The notes under the pieces were generated by a model that was not told the origin of the DNA, ran no database searches, and saw only the letters and a list, made by a program, of their open reading frames with translations. A program made the translations under genes and the position numbers. From an uncultured Chitinophagaceae bacterium (GTDB lineage Bacteria; Bacteroidota; Bacteroidia; Chitinophagales; Chitinophagaceae): a stretch of DNA of 64,000 nucleotides. Positions 42,043 through 52,445 of this stretch are shown here, piece by piece (within the stretch, counting starts at the first letter, position 1; each line of letters starts with the position of its first letter). The DNA is taken from NCBI GenBank assembly GCA_937907395.1, contig CALCII010000011.1, positions 248,001-312,000 of the forward strand, written 5' to 3'.

Positions 42043-43941
42043 TCAAATGATTACTTTAACAACCGTTCCTGATTTATCAGATTCAATGGTAGCTTCTCCA
42101 TTTATTTTTTTAGCTCTTTGAATGATCGACTGAACTCCGATGCCTCCACTATGTTTGGATATATCAAACCCTCGGCCGTTATCATTAATTTCAAGTACCA
42201 GTGAAGTTTCATCCTTATAAATGAAAATATCAACAGCCGTAGCTTTTGCATGCTTGATAATATTCGTGATGGCTTCCTGGATGATATAGAGAAATTCGAT
42301 TTTCGTTTCCAGTGGAGTGTTTTTAAGGGAGCCTTCTTCTATATTAATTTCTCGTTTAAACCCATCACCCGGTAAACCATTTTTCATAAGCGAAGCAATT
42401 CTTTCACGAAATGAATCTTCTGTTTCAAGATTGCTGTTGTGATAAAGTGAATGGCTTTTTCCACGGGTACGTGTATAAGCATCTTTTACAAGCGTATTCA
42501 ATTCTGATAAGCGTTGTTGTAATCCCGGATCATTTGTCTGGGCTATCTCATTTTCCATCGACATACGCACCAACGCAATTGTAGAGGCAAGGTCGTCATG
42601 AAGTTCAATGCCCAAACGTTCTTTCTCCTCCAGCTTCGCCAAACGGCTTTGCTCTTCCAGTATAGCAATTTGCAGATTACTGGCTGTATGCAGATTGTCT
42701 ATATTTTGTTTTGATTGCCTTTCCTTTTTACGCATGGTTAAATACAGGTAAAGAATACCACACAAAAGAGCCAGAACAATGCCTGTGATGATTCTGGTCC
42801 TTTGTTCTTTTTCCAGTCGGGCCTTCTCCAGTTCTTTATTGGCAAATTCGGCCTGTGTTTGTGCAAACATGTTGTTAGAGATATCGGACAGCCGTAAATC
42901 AATAATAGAGTCTTTGATTTTATAAGCACGCTTCATTTTTTCATAAGCGCCCTTATAATTTCTGTTCAGGAAGTCAATCTCACTTCTGTCCAGTAATATG
43001 TTTTCGTTTTGATTCCAGCCGGCATCCTCAGGGTCATAAAAGCTTTTGGCCAGTTCCATGTATTTTGTAGCGCTGTCTTGTTTTTTCTGCTCAATGAAGT
43101 GTTTCACAAGAAACATATTACTCTCAATAACCCATGTAGATCCCCAGACATATTTTTTTGCTTGTGCTGTAGTGGCCTGGGCCAGCATATCTTTTAATGA
43201 AGCCTCTGTTTGTTTTGGATTTTTAATAAATAAAGCGGTCTGGTATTCAATATTGGCAATACAGAAATTAAACAGGCCTAAATTATCAGGAGTATATTGA
43301 TCGGGTCTCTTAAGGGCTGCATCACGGATTCTTTTGGCAAGAATGACATTTCTGTCAGCTTGCGGAGTATCACGGCCAAGATAAAACAGTTTTTGAGTGT
43401 GTATACATATATAGAGTGCGTTATGAACAGTTGCATAGGGAATTTTTTTTGTTTCGATAAGGAGAGGTAGTGAATCAAGAAAAGGCCAAACGTGTTTACA
43501 TTTTTCAATACCCTCTTTTGGCATCGACCAATTGGCATATAGATTCATCTCTATCATCAGGGAGGAAAGGGTTGGTATATAATCCGGCCCCTTCTTTAAT
43601 TCCTCATCTATTTTTTCTGCATAATAAACCCTTGCCCCATCATTACTCTTGTTAGATGCAATATTGCTTTTGAATTTAAAGTACTGAGACCTGTACCTGT
43701 AGTATCTGTTTGTTTTAAAAGCAACAGATTGATAGTAATCAAGGTATTTGTCGAATGCAGCAGTAAAATAGAATTGGTACCTGACACTCCTGATAAAAGA
43801 TTCCATAAATGCTGTATCAGAAATCTTTCTTTGCGCATGTAGTTTCCTGATGGAATCCAATTCAGGAATTGGTTCATTTTCCTGTTGCGAGTATGCAGAC
43901 AAATGAAACAGAACAATAAAAAGCAAAATCAGTTTTTTCAT
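42043..43941 (-). CDS. Sensor histidine kinase, HisKA_3 type
   Basis: 632 residues from ATG 43941 (MKKLILLFIVLFHLSAYSQ, signal peptide). The periplasmic part (to about residue 380) is helical and TPR-like. One membrane helix (IITGIVLALLCGILYLYLTM) leads to a coiled coil. The H-box KERLGIELHDDLAS follows, then the ATPase domain with EAITNIIKHAKA (N-box) and NDNGRGFDISKHSGGIG (G-box). This is the DesK/NarX-like class that pairs with NarL regulators. A 14-bp palindrome lies 40 bases upstream. Signal unknown. Confidence 0.92.
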   Translation of the reverse strand: MKKLILLFIVLFHLSAYSQQENEPIPELDSIRKLHAQRKISDTAFMESFIRSVRYQFYFTAAFDKYLDYYQSVAFKTNRYYRYRSQYFKFKSNIASNKSNDGARVYYAEKIDEELKKGPDYIPTLSSLMIEMNLYANWSMPKEGIEKCKHVWPFLDSLPLLIETKKIPYATVHNALYICIHTQKLFYLGRDTPQADRNVILAKRIRDAALKRPDQYTPDNLGLFNFCIANIEYQTALFIKNPKQTEASLKDMLAQATTAQAKKYVWGSTWVIESNMFLVKHFIEQKKQDSATKYMELAKSFYDPEDAGWNQNENILLDRSEIDFLNRNYKGAYEKMKRAYKIKDSIIDLRLSDISNNMFAQTQAEFANKELEKARLEKEQRTRIITGIVLALLCGILYLYLTMRKKERQSKQNIDNLHTASNLQIAILEEQSRLAKLEEKERLGIELHDDLASTIALVRMSMENEIAQTNDPGLQQRLSELNTLVKDAYTRTRGKSHSLYHNSNLETEDSFRERIASLMKNGLPGDGFKREINIEEGSLKNTPLETKIEFLYIIQEAITNIIKHAKATAVDIFIYKDETSLVLEINDNGRGFDISKHSGGIGVQSIIQRAKKINGEATIESDKSGTVVKVII

Positions 43942-43980
43942 GATAACCAACTATTTGTTATTAAACTCCGTACAGGACTA

Positions 43981-43994
43981 CACTAATATTAGTG
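43981..43994. promoter_or_regulatory. Perfect 14-bp palindrome upstream of the sensor kinase
   Basis: CACTAATATTAGTG, 40 bases before the kinase ATG. Possible regulator binding site for the kinase-regulator operon; GATACCCCAAAATTAGTG near 44441 shares only half of it. Confidence 0.4.
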
Positions 43995-44073
43995 AGAATA
44001 AAATTACCCGTTTACGTGGTTTTAAAGCCCCTTTTTGCAGGGTACTTTTGTGTAGTATTTGATCCGGTAAAAT

Positions 44074-44215
44074 ATGAAAACCAAATCCAGTATTCAAAGA
44101 AACCCGTTTTTAACCAGATCCTGATGAAAACCAGGTCCAGTATTCTTTTAAAACCCGGAACCGATGCCCCATGAAAACAGGCCAGTTGAAATTCATATTA
44201 TGTCTGGAAAAATGA
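44074..44215 (+). other. Three overlapping mini-ORFs starting MKT
   Basis: Frame 1 (44074-44124) reads MKTKSSIQRNPFLTRS. Frame 2 (44124-44174) starts on the last base of the first stop (TGATG) and reads MKTRSSILLKPGTDAP. Frame 3 (44171-44215) overlaps the second stop (ATGA) and reads MKTGQLKFILCLEK. The first two share ATGAAAACC and TCCAGTATTC and look like a tandem duplication. They could be translationally coupled leader peptides, or chance. No Shine-Dalgarno sequence was seen. Confidence 0.35.
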
Positions 44216-44669
44216 ATTAGTGTATGTAACAGAAAATGTTTTTCAGCACATGATTTGCCGGAAAATCGATTGCAGCCAGGATGGAAACAGTATTCTGTTC
44301 AAAATGAAAAGAAGTCGGATGATAGTTGAAAAATTCCTGCGTTGTTTTAGTGATAATATGAAGCAACTGGCCTTCAATTTTGAAACGAGGCTTACTGATT
44401 TATAGATCTTTTTGAAATGGGAGCTCAACAAATTTTGAGACTGATACCCCAAAATTAGTGTAGTGAATCCTACCTCTTTATGGGATTTTAACTAAGTATA
44501 AGGCGCTATACATTTGTCATCCTTTCTATCCAATCCGTTGAACCGAGGCCCTTTTACTTATCATTCAGAGAAACCTTACAGCCGGGAACACCAACAGTTT
44601 GAGTCATTGACGATGACCAGGCGTTAGTTAGTTGTCCTTGAAAACCACCAAAATTAAAAATTTCAAACA

Positions 44670-47600
44670 ATGAGTAAATTTTCTACACAAACATTCAGCA
44701 ATCGATTGAAACGCTCAATTAAGCAGTTGGTTTTAATACTGGCTCTTGGTTTTTTTGTATCAGATGCCAATGCTCAGTTTTGTACGTCTGATCTTACAAA
44801 CGGGATTGATACCACAAAACTTACAGCTACTGCAGAAAACTTCCCTAACGAAGGAAGAACAAAGGCCTTCGATAATCTGCTGACCACAAAATGGCTGGCG
44901 TTTAACACAACCCCATCTGTGACAATTAATTTCACAACGGCCAAAACGATCACCTATTATTCGATTACTTCGGGTAATGATGATCCAACAAGAGACCCGA
45001 GAAACTGGGTGATTGAAGGATCAAATGATGGTGTGAGTTTCACTGTTCTTGATACAAAAACAGCCGAAACCTTTTCTACCCGTCTTCAAACCCGCTATTT
45101 CAGCTTCGTTAATACAAACGCCTATCAATACTATCGGTTTCATGTAACTGCAAATAATGGTAATGCCACTATTTTCCAGGTTCAGGAATTTCAGTTTTTA
45201 AGCAATAGTGATTGTGTAACAGGTAATGTATATAAAACAAACGCAGGAACTCCTTATCCAAATGTGCCTGTGTATATCCGTAATTATACAGGTACTGTTG
45301 CAACTACAAACACAGATGTAAACGGTGCGTTTAAATTCTCTGTTACTGATATTCCTACAGTTGTGCCAACTACATTAACTTCTGATGTATATAAATCAGT
45401 TTATACAGTGCTTGTTCAACCACCGGCAAATACTTATTTCTATCAAGGACCTCCTGTTAATTTTAATAATGCAGGAATGACTGTTTTCATGAGAACAAAA
45501 ATGCCCCTGCAAACCTGGGCCAACGGTGCCTATATGAATGCTTATGGAAATACAATTACTCCTTCCGGACGATCTTTGCTGGTTGATAACAATCAAGGCA
45601 GCCTTACTCCCACCAGCCTGGATTGGGTGTTGCGTCCAACTACTTCCAATGCACCCATTTGTACATTAATTCCAACCACATTAGATGGAAACGGAACATT
45701 TGGCAACCTGGCTGCAGCTGATTTCTTAACACAACACCCCTGGCAGACATCTTTTCACCGGACATCACCAACCAGTCCGCAGGAAGCACATCCGCTATTG
45801 TTTAAGCCTTTGTCATCTGCTTTAACTGCTTATGGTGTAGTGGATTCATTAGACTTATCAAACGCATCATTCCTGAAAACAGTTCTGATTGATGAAACAA
45901 GGTATGTTGTTACCAGTTATCTGGGAACACAAAGTGATGGTATTGCTTTTGGTAATGTAGGTTTTGATAATGCCAGTTATAATCTCTTAAACGGTTTTGC
46001 TGGCGGTTGGAGAAAAACCTATGGCCACACAACCGGAGATGCGTATGACCAGTTTATGGCTGTAAATGGTAGCCCTACCGGTGCATCACCTTTACTGGAG
46101 TTTACAGCTGACATTAATTTTGCTGGTAACTATTATGTAAATTTTTATGGAAAGAATGCAAACTCGTTTGTACAAAACATCAATACACCGGTTGAATTAG
46201 TATTGAAGGTATATGACCCTTCCAACAACCTGGTCGCAACCACAAATGTTACCCTTCCAAGGGTTACACAGGCAAGTGATGATTTGCCAACTGCCCCCTG
46301 GACACCCCAATCGGCTTTGTTTACGGTAAATACACTTGGTACATATACATTTAAGTTTGATGTACCAACCACATCTACATATGGTAATGATTTTTACATG
46401 GATGATTTAACCATTTCCGGTTGTCCGTTTTATTCTATCAGTGGCAATGTGTTTAATGATGTTAATGCGTTCACAGATAATACGGTTAACGGTACGGGAA
46501 CCAACGTGAGCAACAGTATGTATGCTGCCTTAGTAGATGAGGTTACTAATAAGGTAATTGCCTATGTGCCGGTTAGCTCTACAGGAGCCTATAGCTTTGG
46601 TGGTTTAGCAGAAGGTGATTATGGAGTAGTAATTACAAATGTGTTACCTGTGATTGGTGCAACAACTCCTTCATCAAGCCTACCTGCTGGTTGGATTAAT
46701 ACAGGTGAACATATTGGAACAAATGCCGGAAACGATGGTACTGTAAACGGATACACTTCTGTTCAGTTACTGGGTGCAGATGTTACAAATGTGAATTTTG
46801 GTATTCAACAACCTCCTACTGCCGTAACAAACACGGTTCCTTCACAGGTTAATCCTGGCGGAACTACAAGTGTGGTTGTTTCTTCATCCTATTTTGATGG
46901 TAATGACCTGAATGGCGGTACTGTTGTGAGTATGAAAATAACGTCGTTCCCTACCAATGCAACAACAATTACGATTAATGGAATTTCCTATACTTCTGCC
47001 ACATTCCCTGCAGGCGGAGTTACAATTCCCACCGATATTAATGGAAACCCAACTCAAACAATTTCCATTGATCCTATAGATGGAGCCGTAACCAGTGTAA
47101 TCACGTATACAGTAACGGATAACGGTGGTGCCGTGAGTTCACCCGCCACCGTATCTGTACCGTTTACAACTGTAACTGTTAGCGGTAATGTATTTAATGA
47201 TCCCAATGGAGGTAATGTTGATAACAGCACCGGAACAACTAATGAAGTTCCTTCTGGATTATATGCGAACCTGGTTGATGCCGGAGGTAATGTGGTTGCA
47301 ACAACAACTGTAAATACCGATGGAACTTATAGTTTCAGTGGTGTGAATGGCGGTTCTTATACAGTTGTATTAAGTACCACACAAGGAACGGTGGGCACTA
47401 GTGCACCGGCGGCGAGTTTGCCAACGGGTTGGATAAACACCGGCGAGTTTAACGGAGCGCCCGGTACAGGAAATACAGCGCCGGTTAATGGTGTGAGTGC
47501 TACGTTTACAGTGAGTACAAGCAATGTTTCTGACATCAATTTTGGTATTGAACAACCACCTGTAGCCGATGTAAAAGCACAACAGGTTCCTTATCCTTCG

Positions 47601-48464
47601 GGAGGTAGTATACCTTCAGGAGCTGTAACGCAAACCATCTCTGGTACAGATCCTGTATTAGGCGGTACTGCAATCACAATGAACAGCAGTAACACTATTG
47701 TAATCACATCTGCTCCTGTAAATGCTACCATGTTGTATGATTTTGATGGCGCCGGTGGCAATCCGCCAACTGTTGTAACTGCGGGTACAACCATCACAGG
47801 TTTTGATCCGGCCAACCTCTCTTATACCGGTATTACAAGCGGATCAGTATCTGTTGTCTTTAATTATGCATTTGTTGATGCAGCCGGCGTTACAGGCTCG
47901 TCTGCTTCTTATACAGTAACATGGATTGGCGGGCCGCTGCCTGTTAAACTGGTAAGCTTCACCGGTAAAGGTCTTGGATGTAATACAACAGAATTGAGAT
48001 GGTCTGTTGCCGATGCCGATAACTTCAGCGGATTTGTAGTGGAACGTCGTGAAGGTACTACAGGATTTAAAGGAGTGTCTGTTCTTAATTATACAGCCGG
48101 TCAATCGATGTATACCCTGAAAGACGCATTAACTGGTGATGGTGTTTATCAATACCGCTTGAAGTTGATGGATGTGGATGGCAGGTACGAATACAGCCCG
48201 GTTATTACAGTGGCGATGAATTGTGGAAACAAAGGTGTTCGCATGTATCCAACAGCTACCAGAACAGCTACTAAGATTTATGGATTAACAGCCAATCAAC
48301 AAATACAGATTGTATCGTCTACAGGACAACTGATGGAAACGAAGCGTGTGAAAAATAGTGTAGAGGAAGTTGACCTGAGTAATTATCCTGGCGGTTTATT
48401 CTTTATTATAATCAGGGAGGAAAGCAACAGCCAGGTGTTTTATGGAAAGTTGATAAAACTTTAG
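44670..48464 (+). CDS. Large T9SS-secreted surface protein with discoidin and SdrD-like domains
   Basis: 1264 residues. After a signal peptide ending DANAQ comes an F5/8 type C (discoidin-like) domain (about 45-180: AFDNLLTTKWLAF, WVIEGSNDGVSFTVLD, YYRFHVTANNG). A carboxypeptidase-regulatory-like segment follows (GNVYKTNAGTPYPNVPVYIRN). Two SdrD B-like repeats begin with SGNVFNDVNAFTDNTVNG and SGNVFNDPNGGNVDNSTG. The end (VRMYPTATRTATKIYGL...GKLIKL) is a Por secretion C-terminal domain, so the type IX system should export it. Likely an adhesin or carbohydrate-binding surface protein. Confidence 0.85.
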   Translation: MSKFSTQTFSNRLKRSIKQLVLILALGFFVSDANAQFCTSDLTNGIDTTKLTATAENFPNEGRTKAFDNLLTTKWLAFNTTPSVTINFTTAKTITYYSITSGNDDPTRDPRNWVIEGSNDGVSFTVLDTKTAETFSTRLQTRYFSFVNTNAYQYYRFHVTANNGNATIFQVQEFQFLSNSDCVTGNVYKTNAGTPYPNVPVYIRNYTGTVATTNTDVNGAFKFSVTDIPTVVPTTLTSDVYKSVYTVLVQPPANTYFYQGPPVNFNNAGMTVFMRTKMPLQTWANGAYMNAYGNTITPSGRSLLVDNNQGSLTPTSLDWVLRPTTSNAPICTLIPTTLDGNGTFGNLAAADFLTQHPWQTSFHRTSPTSPQEAHPLLFKPLSSALTAYGVVDSLDLSNASFLKTVLIDETRYVVTSYLGTQSDGIAFGNVGFDNASYNLLNGFAGGWRKTYGHTTGDAYDQFMAVNGSPTGASPLLEFTADINFAGNYYVNFYGKNANSFVQNINTPVELVLKVYDPSNNLVATTNVTLPRVTQASDDLPTAPWTPQSALFTVNTLGTYTFKFDVPTTSTYGNDFYMDDLTISGCPFYSISGNVFNDVNAFTDNTVNGTGTNVSNSMYAALVDEVTNKVIAYVPVSSTGAYSFGGLAEGDYGVVITNVLPVIGATTPSSSLPAGWINTGEHIGTNAGNDGTVNGYTSVQLLGADVTNVNFGIQQPPTAVTNTVPSQVNPGGTTSVVVSSSYFDGNDLNGGTVVSMKITSFPTNATTITINGISYTSATFPAGGVTIPTDINGNPTQTISIDPIDGAVTSVITYTVTDNGGAVSSPATVSVPFTTVTVSGNVFNDPNGGNVDNSTGTTNEVPSGLYANLVDAGGNVVATTTVNTDGTYSFSGVNGGSYTVVLSTTQGTVGTSAPAASLPTGWINTGEFNGAPGTGNTAPVNGVSATFTVSTSNVSDINFGIEQPPVADVKAQQVPYPSGGSIPSGAVTQTISGTDPVLGGTAITMNSSNTIVITSAPVNATMLYDFDGAGGNPPTVVTAGTTITGFDPANLSYTGITSGSVSVVFNYAFVDAAGVTGSSASYTVTWIGGPLPVKLVSFTGKGLGCNTTELRWSVADADNFSGFVVERREGTTGFKGVSVLNYTAGQSMYTLKDALTGDGVYQYRLKLMDVDGRYEYSPVITVAMNCGNKGVRMYPTATRTATKIYGLTANQQIQIVSSTGQLMETKRVKNSVEEVDLSNYPGGLFFIIIREESNSQVFYGKLIKL

Positions 48465-48560
48465 ACGGATATCTGAGCGTTCGTCGTCCGGCGAACACCA
48501 AGGCAACTGATTACACAATTGGCAGGTTTTGTAGAGATTCCTGCTATTGTTTGAAAACCG

Positions 48561-48592
48561 AACCCATCCTTTTCTAAGGATGGGTTTTTTTA
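48561..48592 (+). terminator. Terminator of the surface protein gene
   Basis: AACCCATCCTT (48561-48571), short loop, AAGGATGGGTT (48576-48586), T-run, about 100 bases after the stop. Confidence 0.85.
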
Positions 48593-48622
48593 TTGCTTAC
48601 CAAATTTTATAAAGTGGAATGC

Positions 48623-48967
48623 TTAGAGTAGCCGGTTTTTTTCAGCATAGATCAGGATATACTTTTTGAAGAGTTGCTCTTTTTCTTCCTCGCTCATCTC
48701 CGGCAATCGTTGCAGCTGTTTGTAATGAGGCCAGCCCGTATCTTCCACCCAGAATAATTCATAATAGCGGCCGGGAACAAGAATGGTACAGATGGCCATT
48801 TCGATGAGATCATTTTTTTCTTTTTCGGAAAATTGTTTGGCAGGTAAACCGGATTCACGGATGCCAATAAATAATAAAATATCAGCCATCGTAAACGAAT
48901 CACCCAACTTGGGCGATAGCTTTTCTTCGAGCAATTGCCAACGTTCTGTATCTGCACTTATAACCAC
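48623..48967 (-). CDS. Conserved hypothetical cytoplasmic protein
   Basis: 114 residues from a GTG start (MVISADTERWQLLEEKLSPK). Mostly helical and charged, with FTMADILLFIGIRESGL, LVPGRYYELFWVEDTGWPHYKQL and a C-terminal helix. No motif recognised and no signal peptide. The frame shows natural codon use and ordered helices, so it is probably a real gene, of unknown function. Confidence 0.65.
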   Translation of the reverse strand: MVISADTERWQLLEEKLSPKLGDSFTMADILLFIGIRESGLPAKQFSEKEKNDLIEMAICTILVPGRYYELFWVEDTGWPHYKQLQRLPEMSEEEKEQLFKKYILIYAEKNRLL

Positions 48968-49058
48968 GTTACAAAACTAGTAAGGCATGTATCGGGGCAC
49001 CATGATTCTGAGCAGCCCCTTGGCTGATTCCGTTGAGAATTGAATTTTAATTTAAGAA

Positions 49059-49093
49059 AACCGCCGGCAGGGGTGAAAACCGCTGCCGGGGTT
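49059..49093 (-). terminator. Terminator of the BNR-repeat gene
   Basis: CCGGCAG (49064-49070) pairs with CTGCCGG (49083-49089), with outer AACC/GGTT pairs. On the minus strand it is followed by TTTTCTTAAATT. Confidence 0.75.
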
Positions 49094-49100
49094 AATTGTG

Positions 49101-52100
49101 TTATTCCTGCACGGCACCTATTCCTGCATTCCACAATAATTTATTGAAAGCGTTGATCTGTTGTTCCAACACACCGGCTTTCTGCTGTAAAACCTGCCAC
49201 TGTGCATCCAGTTTGGCTTTCAGTTCCAGGTTGGGCTGATTGACACGGGGAATATCACTCTCCGTCTGGTTCAATAAAAACATATAATTGGCAGTAAAGC
49301 GATTGGGGAAGTTTTCTACGTCATCATATGCTTTCGATTTACGTTGCACCATTTCTTCATCCCATGCTTTCAGTTCTTTTAGCAACAGAGCACCTTTTTG
49401 CTGCAGTGTTGCAAAGGTTTCACCTTTTGGTAATTTGCTCAACACCGCTTCCAGTTGTTGCCTTCTTTCATCCAAACGATTAATCAGATTGTGCATGGCG
49501 GTTACTTTCTGCTCCATTTCACTCATTACTGAATGATATTGCTGATAAGTTGCTGCATCTGTTGGATAAAGCGGATTGGCAGCAATGGTTCCGGTAGTGC
49601 TTTGTTTGCCGGTTTTTGTTACTAACGTAAACGTATAGTTGCCGGGAGGTACTTTGTGCCCGGAGTAGCTGCTTTCAATATAAACATTGGGTATACCCGG
49701 AATAGTAGTTGTGCGCATATTCCACACAAAACGGTTGAGTCCTTTGTTGCGGCTCAGTACAGGATTCATAGGCGGTGCACCTTCGTAGGAAACATATTTC
49801 GGATCGGCAATGGAGCTGAAACTACGCACCAGATTACCGGCAGCATCTCTTATTTCCAGTGTAATAGTGTCTTTAGTGGATGCTTCTGGCAGATTGTAAT
49901 ACAGTACAACACCCGAAGCCGGATTAACGCCTCTTGTTGCATTGGTTCCGTTGGAAGAGTTGCCATCGAGTTCACTGCCGCTGTTGGTGATGAGTGCATC
50001 CTCCGGTTTGTAAAGGGTCAGTTCTGTTTCTTTTTTATACTGGCGAAGAAATCCAAGGTCATCTAAAATCCAGAAACTGCGGCCGCTGGTGGCAGCAATC
50101 AAATCTCCCTGGTGAATGCGTAAATCGGTGATGGGTGTAATGGGAAGATTAAGTTGAAAGGATTGCCATTGTTTGCCACCATCCCATGAAATGTACAATC
50201 CCAGTTCGGTTCCTGCGAATAATAAATCTTTACGCACATCATCTTCCCGCACCACTCTGGTGAATGCATTGTTGGGAATTCCATTTACAATTTTTGTCCA
50301 TGTTTTGCCATAGTCGGTTGTTTTATAAATAGCCGGACTATGATCGTTGAATTTATAACGTGTGGTGGCAATATAGGCTGTTGCTTTATCATTCGGAGAT
50401 ACATCAATGGCGTTGATTAAACATTCCGGTAGTCCGGCTGGTGTTACATTGGTCCATGTTTTTCCTCCGTCACGGGTGAGATATACCATGCCATCATCGC
50501 TACCTGTCCAGATCACACCTTTTTCATGTGGTGATTCTATTACATAAGCAAGTGTTCCATAGTTTTCTGCACCCACTGCTTCGTTTGTATATGGAACACC
50601 GCCTTTCCCCTGTTTTTCTTTTTCATTACGGGTAAGATCAGGCGAAACCTCTGTCCATGTTTTACCCATATCGGTTGTTTTCAACAACAGCTGTGCGCCA
50701 TGATAATAAGTATTGGGTTCGTGTTTGCTCCAGATAATGGGTGCGTTCCAGTTGAAACGGTATTTCATATCTTTTGCATCCATCCCAAGGTATTGAATGG
50801 GTGCGGCCATAATATTGGTACCGGCTTTTGCTTTCATGTCCAGCACTTCAATGGTTCCCTGGTAACTGCCACCTAACACATATTGCGGATTGTTAGGATC
50901 AAAAGCAAGAAATGCACTTTCACCACCGGCAGAATATGTCCAGCTGGATGTGCCAATACCATAGCTTGCAAATTCACGGTGAGCGATGGAAACAGAAGTG
51001 TTGTCCTGTTGTCCGCCGTAAATCCGATAGGGAAAACCATTGTCAACATTGATGCGATAGAACTGTGCTGTTGGCATATTGCTTTGAGCACTCCATGTAC
51101 GTCCCTGGTTCATAGTGATAGCCGATCCACCATCGTTGGAAATAATCATGTTGTTGGAGTTTTTGGGATTGATCCATAAATCATGATAATCACCATGTGT
51201 GCCGTATAAATTTTCCCAGGTGCGACCGCCGTCTTTGGAACGAAGTGCAGGAGCACTCATGACATAAATGGTTTGATCATTGTTGGGATCTGCAAACATT
51301 TCAATGTAATACCATGCACGCTGAATTAGCCGGTGATCATTGGTAACACGGCTCCAGCTATCGCCACCATCATCGCTTACGAACAAACCACCTGCTTCTT
51401 TATTACTATCGCTCTCAATCAATGCATATACTTTTTGTGAATTGGCTCTGCTCACAGCAATGGACATCTTACCCATTTCAGTTGGTAAACCATTGGTCAT
51501 CTTCTGCCAGGTTTCTCCTCCGTCCACACTTCTGTACAAGCCACTACCTGCACCACCGCTGATCACCTGCCAGGGTTTGCGTCCATGTTCCCACATGGCT
51601 GCATAGAGGATGCGTGGGTTGTTCATGTCCATACTCAGTTCGGCACAACCAGTCATATCGTTGATGTACAAAACATTCTTCCATGTTTTACCGCCATCAG
51701 TTGATTTATAAATTCCACGTTGGGTGGATTTGCTGTACAATGCTCCTTGTGCTGCCACAAACACCACATCGGCATTGCGTGGGTCTACTACAATACGGGA
51801 GATATGTTGCGTGGCTTCAAGCCCCATTTGTTTCCATGTTTTACCAGCATCGGCGCTTTTGTAAATACCATCACCATGATGTGTCATTACACCACGTGGT
51901 GCATGTTCTCCCATACCCACATATACAATGTTGGGATCTGATTCGGGAACAGCTACGGCGCCCACACTACCGGTTTTGAAATACCCATCGCTGATGTTGC
52001 GCCAGGTAATACCCATATCATCTGTTTTCCAAAGTCCGCCGCCGGTTGTGCCCATATAGTAAGTTGTAATATCACCGGGAACACCGGTAGCACAAACAGA

Positions 52101-52244
52101 TCTTCCGCCACGGAACGGACCGATATTGCGCCACTTCAACGGTTGGAATAATTTGTTCCAGTCATCAGCCACAGTTGTGGTTTGTGCATTACTCAAGAAA
52201 GAAAGTGTGAACAGAAAAATGAGAAGGTTAATTCTGGATTTCAT
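49101..52244 (-). CDS. Secreted BNR/sortilin-like beta-propeller protein
   Basis: 1047 residues. A signal peptide (INLLIFLFTLSFLSNAQ) precedes a long beta-propeller built of Asp-box repeats: SADAGKTWKQMG, STDGGKTWKNVL, SVDGGETWQKM, SDDGGDSWSRV, STDMGKTWTEV-like, TRDGGKTWTNV, TTDYGKTWTKI. The C-terminal third has an immunoglobulin-like segment and a coiled coil (MEQKVTAMHNLINRLDERR). Such proteins are annotated as glycosyl hydrolase or VPS10/sortilin-like in Bacteroidota; catalytic residues of sialidases are not evident, so an enzymatic role is unproven. Confidence 0.85.
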   Translation of the reverse strand: MKSRINLLIFLFTLSFLSNAQTTTVADDWNKLFQPLKWRNIGPFRGGRSVCATGVPGDITTYYMGTTGGGLWKTDDMGITWRNISDGYFKTGSVGAVAVPESDPNIVYVGMGEHAPRGVMTHHGDGIYKSADAGKTWKQMGLEATQHISRIVVDPRNADVVFVAAQGALYSKSTQRGIYKSTDGGKTWKNVLYINDMTGCAELSMDMNNPRILYAAMWEHGRKPWQVISGGAGSGLYRSVDGGETWQKMTNGLPTEMGKMSIAVSRANSQKVYALIESDSNKEAGGLFVSDDGGDSWSRVTNDHRLIQRAWYYIEMFADPNNDQTIYVMSAPALRSKDGGRTWENLYGTHGDYHDLWINPKNSNNMIISNDGGSAITMNQGRTWSAQSNMPTAQFYRINVDNGFPYRIYGGQQDNTSVSIAHREFASYGIGTSSWTYSAGGESAFLAFDPNNPQYVLGGSYQGTIEVLDMKAKAGTNIMAAPIQYLGMDAKDMKYRFNWNAPIIWSKHEPNTYYHGAQLLLKTTDMGKTWTEVSPDLTRNEKEKQGKGGVPYTNEAVGAENYGTLAYVIESPHEKGVIWTGSDDGMVYLTRDGGKTWTNVTPAGLPECLINAIDVSPNDKATAYIATTRYKFNDHSPAIYKTTDYGKTWTKIVNGIPNNAFTRVVREDDVRKDLLFAGTELGLYISWDGGKQWQSFQLNLPITPITDLRIHQGDLIAATSGRSFWILDDLGFLRQYKKETELTLYKPEDALITNSGSELDGNSSNGTNATRGVNPASGVVLYYNLPEASTKDTITLEIRDAAGNLVRSFSSIADPKYVSYEGAPPMNPVLSRNKGLNRFVWNMRTTTIPGIPNVYIESSYSGHKVPPGNYTFTLVTKTGKQSTTGTIAANPLYPTDAATYQQYHSVMSEMEQKVTAMHNLINRLDERRQQLEAVLSKLPKGETFATLQQKGALLLKELKAWDEEMVQRKSKAYDDVENFPNRFTANYMFLLNQTESDIPRVNQPNLELKAKLDAQWQVLQQKAGVLEQQINAFNKLLWNAGIGAVQE

Positions 52245-52293
52245 GAAGATTCATTTTGATCTTGAAAAATAAGATAAAGAATTGAGAGCGAGA

Positions 52294-52410
52294 AGTGAGT
52301 TCAAAAAGTTCAGGAGGTTCGAAAGGTTGAAGCGTTACAGGTTTCAGGTTATAAGTTGCAGGTTGTCGTACTCCGCACATCTAACCTCGTATATTATTCT
52401 TCGTACTTTT
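52294..52410 (+). repeat. Intergenic repeat, copy A
   Basis: Begins with GTTCAAAAAGTTCAGGAGGTTC and continues with TTACAGGTTTCAGGTT, then AGGTTGTCGTAC and CACATCTAACCTCGTA. The same phrases recur between 56265 and 56525 in copy B. It lies upstream of the CotH-like gene, which is otherwise preceded by about 200 non-coding bases. Confidence 0.65.
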
Positions 52411-52445
52411 CTAATGCCTACCTTTAACATCCTTAACCTAGTATC

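Larger units (their letters stand above)
43942..44669. other. Long intergenic region between the kinase and a surface protein
   Basis: 728 bases. It holds a palindrome at 43981 and three overlapping mini-ORFs at 44074-44215, described separately. From about 44216 to 44669 there is no gene; the promoter of the surface protein should lie here but no good -33/-7 pair was seen. Confidence 0.5.
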
